The translations under genes were made by a program, and so were the position numbers. From Neopestalotiopsis rosae (taxonomy: Eukaryota; Ascomycota; Sordariomycetes; Amphisphaeriales; Sporocadaceae), in assembly GCA_023078685.1 (NCBI GenBank), contig JALGAS010000001.1, forward strand, positions 2,046,001 through 2,110,000: DNA of 64,000 bases. Direction: 5' to 3'. How positions within the stretch are numbered: the stretch's first letter is position 1; each line of letters opens with the position of its first letter. This document shows, piece by piece, positions 10,802-20,809 of the stretch. The notes under the pieces were generated by a model. The model was not told the DNA's origin, did no database searches, and worked only from the letters and a program-made list of their open reading frames with translations.

Positions 10802-11162
10802 CTATGATCTGGCTTGCTTCGACGCCATGGCAAGAAAAGAACTCCAGGAAAATACTCAAGACAGCTCGGTGGACGAATCAAGTCGGTACCGGTCGTATAT
10901 GTTGAGTAGTTTTGATAGTTTCGAGACCGAAGAGCGTGTCTCGCTAGAATCACCATCGGCAAGAGACAGTAAAGACATCATGAAAACATGGAGAACAGCA
11001 ATTAGGATCAGACGGAGTCGAAGCATAAATCCAGTCCGAAAATCGTCAAGAATTGCTGCCATGAGAGGCTCAAAATCAGCTAGTCCATATGTTTTCCGCA
11101 TTGGGACTAGACAATCGAAGCGCATAGCTTCTCGGAGGAACAGAAAAATCATTAAATACTAA
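10802..11162 (+). other. Frameshifted C-terminal tail of the FTA2-like gene
   Basis: After AAG TAA at 10797-10802, shifting by one base gives NYDLACFDAMARKELQEN and an open frame to 11162 that is rich in Arg, Ser and Lys (RIRRSRSINPVRKSSR, RQSKRIASRRNRK). The YDL-FD-M pattern matches LVMFDDM in the decayed copy at 8700, so this was part of the coding region. Either one T was inserted (pseudogene or assembly error) or the tail is reached by an unseen splice. The basic tail would suit a nuclear DNA-associated protein. Confidence 0.55.
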
Positions 11163-12192
11163 AACCGGGAGAGACTGACAAGCTGGCGGCATGAGTCACA
11201 TGTATTTCCTGTGTACCTTTTGCTGCGACGGGGTGGCGATCATATAGTCTACCGAAAGGAAAGAATCATAATACTATAAGCTCTTTTCTGCGATATTGGT
11301 GCTTACGATATCAATCTCAAGATCACATATTCTTGTGTCATCTATTCCCAGATGAAGTTTTCCGCCAAGACGGTTCAGGTTATTCTGATTTTTTGTATAG
11401 TCGACCAACATTAAAGTATACGCTTTCTAGTGCACACCTATACGATAACCCTGATATAGAAGATTCATGGTTATAGGACCGAGACTGCTCGAAATTTCCG
11501 ACGACATAATATTCGTTTGATGCCCAGAGCAGCATTATATAAAGCATGTTCAGGCCAAACACGCCCCAAGGTATCCCATTTGACACATTCGTGTTACGAT
11601 ACTCTTCTGTGCTGTAGACAACAAGGATTCTTTTCTGGAATTGTGGGTATATCGTGGAGCTTCCCTGAGAATCCCACCTTTAGTGTCCCGAAATATCGGG
11701 ACATGACCATCGCAACATGAAAATAACAGAAGTGAGGATGGTTGACGGATCTGAGTCTCCAGGACACTTCCAGTATTGACCTATGAACCTCTACTCGTGC
11801 CATTTTGCTCTTTACTTGACTCGAACAACCTTCCCTGAGTCGCATTCTATATCTACAGTAATTTTGCTGTTCCGAGCGTTTTCGAGACTTATTCTGGTTT
11901 CGTGTTGAATCTATGATAGGACCATGATACAGAAAGAAGTGCAGGGATGTACAAAGACAAGAAATACACAACCTGGTGACAAAAGCGTGCGGCCGTTCAG
12001 AGCCATGACAAATGTTACAGCTTTTTTACCCTCAAGTTTTATCTCGAAAGAATCACCACTTGAGTATAAAACATAAGACTTATGTACTACTGAAACTTTT
12101 TTCGAAAATTTCTCTTATTATGTGCTATGTACATATATTGCATGGCTTGATCCCAAAGACAATACAACTCAGTTCCTTTCCTACTGCTGATC
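11163..12192. other. Intergenic region with one R2 repeat fragment
   Basis: I see no gene. Apart from the R2 copy at 11594-11740, only short AT-rich frames are present. Confidence 0.4.
11594..11740 (-). repeat. Repeat R2, reverse copy
   Basis: On the minus strand this reads TTGCGATGGTCATGTCCCG, then GGACACTAAAGG, GGGAAGCTCCACGATAT, ACAATTCC, GAATCCTTGTTGTCTACAG and CACAGAAGAGTATCG. It matches 21320-21460, 28320-28440 and 31770-31920 in the same order. Confidence 0.75.
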
Positions 12193-12747
12193 ATGTCCTC
12201 ATTACATGAACACATGCTGTCTCTTGTTACAACATTCGTTGTTAGTCAGAAAAACACAAGACATGTCCTTTATCGTGCCGCCGCAAGATTTCGAAAGCCT
12301 TCGAGTGCTATCCTCTTCATCCACGTCCTGATTCCCAACCTAGAAATTCTGCGTTACTGGGCGCACTACTTGTTTTATGGCTATCATGTCATACCCACAT
12401 ATTTCGACTTTGCGTTAATGGTCTTCCACTCGTGGACGAGCCACCATCTTGTGGCAAAGGGACATTACGCAGGCCATAAAAATATTACACAGCCTGTGTT
12501 CCATGCGCAGATGCTACTGCGCTTGGCCATCTCTTTCTGCTCCGTTTTCCTCGGAAACCCTTCTCTGCACTCGGCGACGATCAAAATCAATGCTGCAGCC
12601 TCGTATCCGAGGATACTCATATGGGCTGTCAAGAGGCTTAAGATACTCCCAAAATACAAGGACGTCTACGCGGCAGCTATGGTTATTGGTGGTCTGCTAT
12701 CGCCTGTTGGGCTGGGCTGTGCCTCCTCGATGGGGTGGGTAGCATGA
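12193..12747 (+). CDS. Hypothetical protein with hydrophobic segments, 184 aa
   Basis: One open frame with several hydrophobic stretches (IPNLEILRYWAHYLFYGYHVIP, LLRLAISFCSVFLG, AAAMVIGGLLSPVGLG) suggests a membrane protein. HNITQPVFHAQMLLRLA-like sequence and a basic C-terminal half (AVKRLKILPKYKD) are visible. I do not recognise the family. The 3' end is odd: the last 42 bases are repeated 79-80 bp downstream (12781-12822) with a one-base difference that changes the frame. In that second copy a frame reads YGPQIFIACWAGLCLLEGWVANES and stays open to 13051. The original C-terminus may have been disrupted by this duplication. Confidence 0.4.
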   Translation: MSSLHEHMLSLVTTFVVSQKNTRHVLYRAAARFRKPSSAILFIHVLIPNLEILRYWAHYLFYGYHVIPTYFDFALMVFHSWTSHHLVAKGHYAGHKNITQPVFHAQMLLRLAISFCSVFLGNPSLHSATIKINAAASYPRILIWAVKRLKILPKYKDVYAAAMVIGGLLSPVGLGCASSMGWVA

Positions 12748-12822
12748 CTCGGGCGTTTTGTATGGACCGCAGATCTTCATTGCCTGTTGGGCTGGGCTGT
12801 GCCTCCTCGAGGGGTGGGTAGC
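12702..12822 (+). repeat. 42-bp direct duplication, 79-80 bp apart
   Basis: GCCTGTTGGGCTGGGCTGTG and the following GCCTCCTCGA(T)GGGGTGGGTAGC occur at 12702-12743 and 12782-12822. The only visible difference is one T, so the second copy shifts frame relative to the first. It is a recent local duplication. Confidence 0.85.
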
Positions 12823-13051
12823 CAACGAGAGTGTAAACGCAGAAAGCAAAGCACTTGTGCTAGGCAGATCTTCCTGTTATGGCATTATCAAGAAGAATGT
12901 CGTAAAGTTTCTGAGGACAGTTGGTTTTGTGGATATGGATGTCTTGAGACAAGGTCAAGCCAGCAACAAGCAGGCAAAAGGTCCGCGGACGGCGGGTTCA
13001 GCATCAAGAATACCGGTTCCAGCACAAAGCATTCGAGCAAACTTAGCCTAA

Positions 13052-13436
13052 AGAGCATCGAGTCACTCACGGGCCTGGCGGCAGTCATTCTGATTTTCTA
13101 GATCCAAGAAGCACGGTAGTACAGCTGGGTCTCTTTAGTGGCACCTTCACCAAGTGCTCTACTGTCAAGTTACTTGAAGACAGCATGATAAATAAATCAC
13201 ATAGAAATTGGAGCGATAACTATGCAATGCAAAATTACGTAATTCGTAAGTACACGATTTGATAGACAAAAACCCCTTGGTATAGGCTGAATCCTGCAGC
13301 GGTAAAAATTACCTTGCAGACTGTGGCACGGACTGCAGACATATAGCTGGAATAATTACCAAAATATGAATACATTCCATCGATGACCGCCAGTCAGCCG
13401 AGCGTCATAACACATCTTCATTGCTCATACAGCCTG
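13052..13436. other. No supported gene
   Basis: AT-rich sequence with no frame above about 60 aa except the tails of frames from the duplication region. It probably holds the 3' flank of the minus-strand membrane-protein gene that ends at 13437. Confidence 0.4.
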
Positions 13437-14057
13437 TTATTGCCTTATCGGTTGTAGAAGCAATTTGTTATAAATAACATAGCCTACCAAGGAAACCAGT
13501 AAACACGAGCATTCTGCACTAGCAGCTGCAATGGCAATGGGGGACCATGCGCCCCCCTGTGCCGAGTATACATTCAGCAGTGTATTACCCAGCCCCAGGA
13601 GCGAGTTTGAAAGTACAGGCCTATATGCTTGTGAGTCGCTAGTATCAATCAACATCTGAGAATTAAATGTAGAGTCTACACACATGACGATACGATTTAG
13701 AACCCATATGTAGCTATGCTTCCAGATACACCACACATAACCTAGCGCTGCTGTGGACATGAAGAACAACATACAGGCAATGACGAGTAAAGGCGGATTC
13801 TTAAGCGCTTTAAGCGCTGGCTCGTTGCTCTGCACTGCACTGCTGATGACTTCAGATCGACTGATAGACGTGAATGTCGAGGGCAACACAAGAAACCCGG
13901 CCAGCAAGGACCAGCTCAATGCCGTACAAGCTGCCGCGTAGTACCATGGTACGGCCTGGTCGTTTTCGATGAGCATCTTAATGTACTGTGCCGATTTCGC
14001 CCGGTGGGCTCTCAGGCGTTCTTTCAGTCGTCGGCGAGAATCTGTGCTGGGATTCAT
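13437..14057 (-). CDS. Multi-pass membrane protein of unknown function, 206 aa
   Basis: An uninterrupted frame starts MNPSTDSRRRLKERLRAH, a basic cytosolic-looking N-terminus. Four hydrophobic segments follow: AACTALSWSLLAGFLVLPSTF, LLVIACMLFFMSTAALGYVW, a weaker one around NSLLGLGNTLLNVYSA, and IAAASAECSCLLVSLVGYVI. The protein ends in a short basic tail, LLQPIRQ. This layout is common among uncharacterised ascomycete membrane proteins. I cannot assign a transport function. The single-exon structure, clean start and balanced codon use support a real gene, in contrast with the decayed repeats on both sides. Confidence 0.75.
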   Translation of the reverse strand: MNPSTDSRRRLKERLRAHRAKSAQYIKMLIENDQAVPWYYAAACTALSWSLLAGFLVLPSTFTSISRSEVISSAVQSNEPALKALKNPPLLVIACMLFFMSTAALGYVWCIWKHSYIWVLNRIVMCVDSTFNSQMLIDTSDSQAYRPVLSNSLLGLGNTLLNVYSAQGGAWSPIAIAAASAECSCLLVSLVGYVIYNKLLLQPIRQ

Positions 14058-14581
14058 CGTAGTTGATTGATGAGTGGCTGGCCAGGGATGTTTCTGGGAT
14101 GATCAGGTTCGGTATTATACTCAAATTGCAAGGAGGAAGAATCATATGTCCATAATTCGATCACGAATGGGTGCATAGAGGACAAGTCGTCCGGTTCTTT
14201 TCCGTGTCATTTCCGGCTCCAATGTACAATGGCCAAAAGTGAAGCTGGAGTTCATCAAATACGAAGCAGTGTACATAGGTCGCTTTAAAAGCATTCTGTT
14301 TTGGCATATTTTTGAAACTTATGGTCACAGTTTATGCTTTTCTTGGAAACAAGAAAATATTGTTACGTATCTCAGTCGTGGGTGTTGCATTCAAGCATAT
14401 AGGTTTACAGTACCCACGAGACCGGAATCAAGAGAGAAAAAATAAACGAGAGATAGAACACGTAAAGATCCTGTCCAATCATTCTTGCTGCTCAATGTCT
14501 AGAATACCGAAAGGAAACACGCTTACAACATCTCAGTTCAACTAACATATTCACAGATACTGAGCGAGCCCAGCGCTGGCC

Positions 14582-14884
14582 ATGGCATTTTCTGAGACCT
14601 CAAGCACTTGCTCCAATACAAGCGCTTTCTACTTGGAGGATTTCGCAAATCGTCTACCCACCAACGAATGCAACTCGGTTGTTTCACAGCTTCAAGAACT
14701 TAGTGAAGAGAACAAAAGTCTGAGACAGCAGGTCCATGGATTAACCAACTGCTGGACCTCGATAAGCATGCTGCTATCAAGCATTAGTGGCGGGGCTAGC
14801 CATCTTAATAGAATACTGGATGAGGGGGAACTCGGTAGGGATCACGAGCGAAAGAAGTGGATGGCTAATTGTGCTCCATTTTAA
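14582..14884 (+). CDS. Small coiled-coil protein, 100 aa, or first exon of a decayed gene
   Basis: The frame starts MAFSETSSTCSNTSAFYLED and has a heptad-rich stretch VVSQLQELSEENKSLRQQVHGL, typical of a leucine-zipper-like coiled coil. It stops just after WMANCAPF. A decayed FTA2-like copy starts 55 bp downstream, just after a TTTCAG acceptor-like site, so this could be an upstream exon of that gene. No family is recognised. Confidence 0.4.
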   Translation: MAFSETSSTCSNTSAFYLEDFANRLPTNECNSVVSQLQELSEENKSLRQQVHGLTNCWTSISMLLSSISGGASHLNRILDEGELGRDHERKKWMANCAPF

Positions 14885-14937
14885 ATTGATAACTTGATTT
14901 TCATATGCTTCCCTGCTGTATAACTAAATTGACGGTT

Positions 14938-15260
14938 TCAGTTCTACAGAGATTTCCCCGATGCCCAATTCATTAAATTTCTAAACATAAGCATTATAAA
15001 AGCCGTAGTGGAGGGACATATGGCCGAATGCTCCAATTGTGTATCAATGGCACGATTTGTGCACCTAAAATTGTACTTTGAAGGAAAAGATTTTGTCCTC
15101 TTACTAATGCCAGCAGTATCACAGTTCAAGATTGTCAGTAGAGAGGAAAGTTCGCCCTATGTTTTCTGGATACAACACGAAACTTATTAGTGACAATGTT
15201 TCTCGACCACAGCTGGATCCTTTCTTCGCTGATTATCGGGCGTTCATGATTCATCAGATG
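14938..15260 (+). pseudogene. Third FTA2-like copy, strongly decayed
   Basis: The frame after TTTCAG reads FYRDFPDAQFIKFLN, matching FNEDFADARFIKLLD of the copy at 9988-10801. Further on, nucleotide similarity to 10120-10420 continues: CACATGGCCGA..GTGTNCCAA-like bases, CAGTTCAAGATTGTC, the shared string ACAACACGAAAC, GACAATGTTTCTCGAC, CAGCTGGATCCTTTCTTCGC and GGGCGTTC. The reading frame is broken by substitutions and stops (TAG at 15188), and the 3' half of the gene is gone. Confidence 0.65.
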
Positions 15261-16372
15261 TGTGGATGGAAGCTTGACCCAATTGTTTGCCAGCAGAACA
15301 ATGCTTGAGTTCTCAAATTTCCTAACCCAGACACAGATCCGTTAACCGTCGTCACCTTGAATGCACCATTTCGTATCTTGTAAACGGAAGCGACGCCGTC
15401 ATTGAAGTGTCTACGGTACTATCCCGGTTTACTTTTCTGCTGAGCATAAGCACTCACTCGTTCATTACTTGTGATATCAACAATGATTTCCCGTTCAATC
15501 CTAATGAAATCTTCCGCACTTCCGCTTTGGTATGTTCTTTGGTTTCAATTCGCAATTTGATGCGGGTCATTCTTTTTTTTTTTTTTTTTTTTTTTTTTGG
15601 GCTCGATCAAAGAAGGATATGTATTGTTCTACCTCTCTCTAGGTTCAATATCTAGGAGATCCCCGGGATTTACTTCGACGCAGTGGGAAGTCTTACCGAA
15701 GGCATATCACCTTACCTTCTGATACGACTTGGTCCTTTCATCCGTTCCACCCTTCCTGCATTATCACCGAGGCGGCCGACGTTACACGGATCTTTTCGCT
15801 GCGGTAGCATGGGTGAGTCTAGGCAGATGATCAGTGCCTTGATGTCATACTCCAGGCCCCTCCTCAGCAATGTAGCTATCTCTGTCTGAGTGGTAGTAGC
15901 CTGTATATATCACCAACCTCGTGATCTGACGAATGGTACGGTCGAACAGCCCCAATCGCCGAGCTTGTGGGGTCTCATTCCATCCATGGACGCTGCGCAT
16001 CCCCTGTAGGTGGTCGTGGTGCTGGTGAGATGACGTACTATTGGTCGTGGACGAGGAAGCGACTGTTTCCAAGTGATCCTCTGTTGAGCAGCAGTCTAAG
16101 GCGCACTCGAGAACAGTCGGACGAATGACTTCCGACTTTCCTAGGCCGATACGTAGGACGATCAATGCGACCCAGCTGGTGACGAGAAGTCTCGGGTAGT
16201 CTTCTGACCACCCATGGAGCAAAGAAGCAATGGCGCAGGTATGCTGGTTCAGCCTCAAGGAGTCTCAGGGAAGAACGGTGACCGATTCAGTTGTGGCTAT
16301 ATGGAGAAGGGCTTCTCCATCATTTCTTACTCTTATTTCACTCTCTCACAGCACCATTTCCCAATCGATACG
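15261..16372. other. Intergenic, with a 26-base T run
   Basis: A homopolymer T run occupies 15573-15598. Frames of 60-137 aa on both strands between 15683 and 16258 show no family resemblance. The pyrimidine-rich stretch 16320-16365 (TTTCTTACTCTTATTTCACTCTC-like) directly before the ATG at 16373 fits an ascomycete promoter/5' leader. Confidence 0.4.
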
Positions 16373-17309
16373 ATGGATCTGTTATCATTGTCATACATTC
16401 CTTTTGCTTTGAGCACAGCATCTTCTTTGGTTCGAATCAAGCGTGCTCCACGGCAGACCAACACACCACAACTGTATGCAGCACGCCATCGTAGTTGCTT
16501 TCTGATCATCTTCGTCGGCCAGATTGTTTCCTCGATACTGCTCAACACTGTATTCCTCGTGTTCGCGATCCACACGCATCATATGCTTCTTCTGTTCAGC
16601 TCATCGCTACTGATAAGTATGGTCCGGCAGGTAAGTACGATTGAGAATGTAGTTTACATTTTGCTAACTTGACGCAGACGATTTGGGAAGCTTACAAGTG
16701 GCACTCGAACCAATATGCTTATCATCCGTTGCTCCTCGCTAGTCACACCATAATCTGCTGTTCCGCATTTCTTGCAGCGATTGTAATGCCAGAGACGCAG
16801 ACTACAAGCGTTCTCCTCGCAACTAGCCTATCTTGGTTTCGCATAATGATGGCGCTTTTTTCGGTGCTGTTTGTATATGAGAATCGCCACCAAGGAATCG
16901 GTCAATCTATCATATATGCAACAAAATATATTAGGGTATATGCGGGTTTTCAGGTCCTTTTCGCTGGGTTTGTGCTTGTGGCTTGCACTTTGTTGACAGT
17001 GCGCTCTGAATCCTGGTTACACTTGCCCTCAAAGCTCATCATTCTTTCGGTACGTTACTTGCTTGAATATCTGTCATCTTGTGTCTGACAAAACAGTTCG
17101 TGTCAATGATCTACAGCCTAAACGATTTCTTGTCTGACCTCGGACCTGTGGTTTATGGAACACGAGTTTTTGCATCACGAAATCCTGCACCATCCTCGAA
17201 TACATACCGAGAGACTCAGCGACCGGCTTTTGCCAATCTCCGAAGGCCACGGGACTTTTACGTCAAACTTGAGAATTTCCAAGGAGTACTGAGCTCAATC
17301 GATACTTAA
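16373..17309 (+). CDS. Multi-pass membrane protein, three exons, 280 aa
   Basis: Exons 16373-16630, 16678-17049 and 17097-17309 join with two 47-nt introns (GTAAGT...GACGCAG with CTAAC branch site; GTACGT...AAACAG). The exon lengths keep frame throughout. The protein begins MDLLSLSYIPFAL. About six hydrophobic segments follow (SCFLIIFVGQIVSSILL, MLLLFSSSLLISMV, LLLASHTIICCSAFLAAIV, WFRIMMALFSVLFVY, FQVLFAGFVLVACTLL, ILSFVSMIYSLNDFL). The hydrophilic tail is FASRNPAPSSNTYRETQR. This alternation recalls the N-terminal membrane block of some ABCC transporters, but no ATPase domain follows. Function unknown. The conserved splicing and absence of stops indicate a live gene. Confidence 0.75.
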
Positions 17310-17687
17310 TGGGATGGGAGATATCCTTCTCAGAAATAACGCAAGGCGATCTGCAGCTATTGTCTTTGTGGCTGCTCAGACTTCTAGTGCATGTCTGGAG
17401 ACGCTGTCTGTGGCATCGCTTTCACTGATGACCTACCTCACTCAACGAGATCGAGGTGTTCAGAGCAGGGAATACGTTGGCCATAGATGCATTGTTTGAG
17501 GTTGAGGCTTGTCCGCGGACAAGCATTTAATCCGGCTACGAAACATGAAGCAACTCAACAGGGGACGTGAGAGATATAAGTAGAAGCTTCCTCTGGCAGC
17601 GTGGAATCGTTCTTTCTTCTTCTCTAAGTTCTGCTTTCTTGACATTTCCCTCCTCTTAACTAGCTACAGAACACCAACACTCACGCC
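17310..17687. promoter_or_regulatory. Upstream region of the 390-aa gene
   Basis: GATATAAGTAGAAGC at about 17573-17587 looks like a TATA element roughly 110 bp before the ATG at 17688. It is followed by a strongly pyrimidine-rich tract (17605-17660, TTCTTTCTTCTTCTCTAAG type). These are the usual core-promoter features of filamentous ascomycetes. Confidence 0.45.
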
Positions 17688-18860
17688 ATGTTCACCCAGA
17701 TTGGCCTCTTGGATAGCCTCACAGCTCGAGGGCATCATGAATCTTTATCCACTGAAATCAAACCATTTTCCGCCTTTGAGAGCTCTCGAGATGATAGTTC
17801 TCGAGAATATCTGATACCGTTGTATCCCACGCCATATGGCTTGAGCGGGAGCAACACAGAGACAGTGTCCTCAGCCATGAACACTCCCACGGTCTCAAAT
17901 GAGAGACTCCCAGGCAAAGACTTCATTCGAAAGACTCGCGTCATTGATTACCCAGACATCACGACCAATTCAACAACGCATTATCACTATCCACTACACG
18001 CTACGTTCCGCAGGATGAAGCGGTTCTCAGATGTCAAAGTACAACCACACGAAGTGCTGCGCCCAATAGGGCAGCCTCATTTCATGCTCTGCTCAGAAGA
18101 TTGGCTCAAGGAGACCGAAGGCTCGGACGAACTGGAGGCTTTGAGGCCCGTTCATGTTGACAGGAATCCTTCTGTCGTGCTCGAAGATGATTTTGGAGAT
18201 AGCGACACCGATGTGAAGGCATTCCACGAGAATGACGGTTTCCCTCACTTCTACAGCTCGGACAGCATCATCGAAGATGCGGGTATCGGTAGTAGCCACC
18301 ACGAAAACGACAACGAGGATGAGGCCTTTCAAGAGGACTTGCCAGTCTCGAACAGAGATCCAATCTTACGATGTCCCAAGCTGCGAAAGGTTGACTGCGA
18401 TCGAAGAATCAGGCGGAACAGAAGAAAGGGGGGCCGCAACGCTAAAAGACGTCGGTCGCATTCCAGTCGGAATGGAAGTGTATGTTATAAGGACGTCCCC
18501 CTTCGTTATGGTCGTCAATCGCCTGCACGAGTACAGCGTATTCTTGTAGAAGGGGATTTGTTTTCTACAGAATTGATTTGGAGCAATCGCGCCAAGGTCT
18601 GGCACGACTTGAAAGACTGGCGGAAGACAAATACCGTGGATTTGCTCAAACCTGAGCTCCGGGCGTTTCTCGGTGTCATTGTTCTCGTTAATGGAGACGG
18701 AAAACCTCCCACATTCCATTGGGAAGAAGCGACACAGATGTTCTCTTGCGTAGACGAGATAACACAAGAGACCGCTGGCATTTCAGAAGATGTGCTTCGA
18801 AAGGTGATAAGCGGCGAAGACCTAAGCATTACAATTGACTGGAAGGAAATGTCAGAATGA
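17688..18860 (+). CDS. Orphan 390-aa protein with strong nuclear localisation signal
   Basis: One long uninterrupted frame starts MFTQIGLLDSLTARGHH. The first 110 residues are Ser/Thr/Pro-rich and look disordered. An acidic stretch (DDFGDSDTDVKAFHENDG, ENDNEDEAFQEDL) occupies the middle. It is followed by a dense basic patch, RRIRRNRRKGGRNAKRRR, a likely nuclear targeting or nucleic-acid-binding region at about residues 242-262. The C-terminal 130 residues look folded (SPARVQRILVEGDLFSTELIWSN, LKPELRAFLGVIVLVNGDGKPP). I recognise no family. The acidic-then-basic layout suggests a chromatin or transcription role, which is inference. The TATA-like box and CT tract upstream support expression. 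Confidence 0.75.
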   Translation: MFTQIGLLDSLTARGHHESLSTEIKPFSAFESSRDDSSREYLIPLYPTPYGLSGSNTETVSSAMNTPTVSNERLPGKDFIRKTRVIDYPDITTNSTTHYHYPLHATFRRMKRFSDVKVQPHEVLRPIGQPHFMLCSEDWLKETEGSDELEALRPVHVDRNPSVVLEDDFGDSDTDVKAFHENDGFPHFYSSDSIIEDAGIGSSHHENDNEDEAFQEDLPVSNRDPILRCPKLRKVDCDRRIRRNRRKGGRNAKRRRSHSSRNGSVCYKDVPLRYGRQSPARVQRILVEGDLFSTELIWSNRAKVWHDLKDWRKTNTVDLLKPELRAFLGVIVLVNGDGKPPTFHWEEATQMFSCVDEITQETAGISEDVLRKVISGEDLSITIDWKEMSE

Positions 18861-19790
18861 TTGTACTGGCAAACAACGGCTGGGTCAAACGAATAATGTC
18901 TGAGTCAGGTCAAGGTGTTGATAGAACTAGGAGTTGATCGGAAGTGTGCTTAAAACTTCAAATTGTCAAGACTGTAAATTAGATAACTGTATCTAAGTGC
19001 AATTCGTTCGCCCTATGTGACATCGATCCAGTAATTATAGTCGTAATTTGAGAATGAATTGACAATAGTAGCGGATCAGGACAAAGCCAGCAGACTTTGA
19101 GTAATTGAATCGTAGACTAGGTAAGCTTTTTTGTATGTCGACCTTGGTCAGATACTGTTGACCCTTTCCAGACAATGGCAAACGCATTTTCACCTCCTAT
19201 GAGACAAAACACGTTCCTCACAGGCCCTTGACGAGCTTCCTTAAAGATATGCAAGCTTAAACTATTTGAGTGGCGAAATGAGACGTGTTGTCTAAAGCAG
19301 CGTGGCCGCCTGGCAATATTTCCAGAAGTGATGCACGGATGCATTACCGTAGGCCTGATGACTTTCTGCCGGCGGACCCAAGCCTAACAATTCCATTTCT
19401 TGTCCGGAGTTGTTTCGTAGAGCTGGATCAGAGTGCTTCAAGTCACCCCTCCTCATAATGTATTCTTGTCATAAATACAACAATGGACGCTCAATAATAT
19501 CTGCAACCAGTGTAACTCAGGTAGTAAATTTCCATGCCGTTGCTAGGACTGCCGAGAATTCAGCTCCATACATCGCAGGAAGGAGTCCAGCCCTCTTGAA
19601 TACCACGCAAGGTCGCCCCAGAGCATCAAAACTAGTGGGCAGGAGGCAGATGGACGAGCGGAAGTTGAATCACTTTGGAGATCACTTGAATCGAACTCGA
19701 AGCGTTTCGTTTCGTCCCTCATCTCTTCTTATCTTTCAAAGGCTTTCGACAATTTGTCATTACTCTCTTCGTGCATACTACACGTGGAAG
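18861..19790. other. Intergenic, no supported gene
   Basis: AT-rich sequence follows the 390-aa gene. The plus-strand frame 19410-20033 is antisense to the HMG-box exon over its second half and has no family resemblance. I treat it as a shadow. Confidence 0.45.
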
Positions 19791-20731
19791 TTACGTGTTT
19801 TTATGCCTCCTTGCCTTCTTGTAATGGGACATTTCAACCTCTGCCAAGTCTTTGAATACTCTTCGAACCTCCGCCAACTCCATCCACCAAGACGCGCTGA
19901 TAACCCTTGTTATCATTTTCTGATCCAGGCCTGGAAACAACTTGACAGTGTCACCTCGGAAAGCTTTTTTGTAGAGGAAAAAGCAATTCAAAGGCCGCTT
20001 CATTGTCCCTTGACTGTTGACTGCAATGGCTGATTCGTCGCATCGCGGCCGATGCACATACATATGAATATCAGGAAAGTTATATCGGTTGAAGAGCATG
20101 CTCAACGGCGTCGGAATGCGTAGCTCATCATGGATGAATAGTTCTTGGTGCTGCCAAGGGTGAATATAGTCTGGACTCGTAGGTGTTGTCTGTCCCAAAG
20201 TGTCCGGAATATGGTTACTGCATGCTGCTCGAAGGTCGATCAATTCGTAGGGATGAAGATGATTTCCAGGTGGCACATAGAGTCCTTGTGGTTCAAATCC
20301 CTAGCCAAAGCAAACGGTCTCAGAACATGGTAACTAACAAGACGTCAGAGAAGGCCAAGTATACTTACTTCAAATTCTTTGGCGTCATATGATGATAGGT
20401 CAAAGACATCATGGGTGGCAATAGCATCGAAACTATTGTGCACATCAACACGGAAATCCGAGTCAAACTATGACATTAGCAAAGGAACTGGTCCTAGGCG
20501 GGCGAATGGAAAATTTACAGTCAATGGCACTTCACATCCTAATTGAACTGGGTCGACGATTGATGTTGGAGTCTGGTTAGGTGCTGCCGCCGCGGCGGTA
20601 TTGCCGCTGACGTCTTGCACAGCGCAGTCCTTATCTGATAGCAGATCCCTCAGACTGATAATCCGTCGTGGCCGATCCACGGGCGCGTTGATGCTGCACG
20701 GTGAACCTTTCTGAACATGGTGTTGGTCCAT
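19791..20731 (-). CDS. HMG-box DNA-binding protein, three exons, 273 aa
   Basis: Exons 20519-20731, 20369-20467 and 19791-20300 join in frame. Intron 1 is 51 nt (GTAAAT...CATAG, branch TTGCTAATG). Intron 2 is 68 nt (GTAAGT...GGCTAG). The protein starts MDQHHVQKGSPCSIN. Exon 2 reads FDSDFRVDVHNSFDAI. The HMG box fills about residues 204-270: MKRPLNCFFLYKKAFR, then ITRVISASWWMELAEVRRVF, then LAEVEMSHYKKA. This is the sequence-specific MATA-type arrangement found in MAT1-2 proteins and in autosomal fungal HMG regulators. The protein stops about ten residues after the box, so the usual C-terminal region is missing or in an unseen exon. No mating-type neighbours (SLA2, APN2, COX13) are here, so I do not call it a MAT gene. 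Repeat R2-related sequence lies directly upstream. Confidence 0.75.
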
Positions 20732-20809
20732 GGTGAGAATCAATGTCGATGTTCTTGGCCCAGATGCGTGAGGGCACTTGGAGGTTTTGCTTGCTTTATA
20801 CGCAGCAAC

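Noticed and set aside
19410..20033. 207-aa plus-strand frame
   Set aside because: Antisense to the HMG-box exon over its second half; its sequence has no recognisable domain.
20285..20305. GGTTCAAATCCCTAG resembling a tRNA T-arm
   Set aside because: It is the reverse complement of the start of an HMG-gene exon and its splice site. No anticodon arm or acceptor stem pairs around it.
19791..20731. Mating-type locus
   Set aside because: An HMG box is present, but the usual neighbours (SLA2, APN2, COX13) and MAT1-1 features are absent; repeats and unrelated genes surround it.
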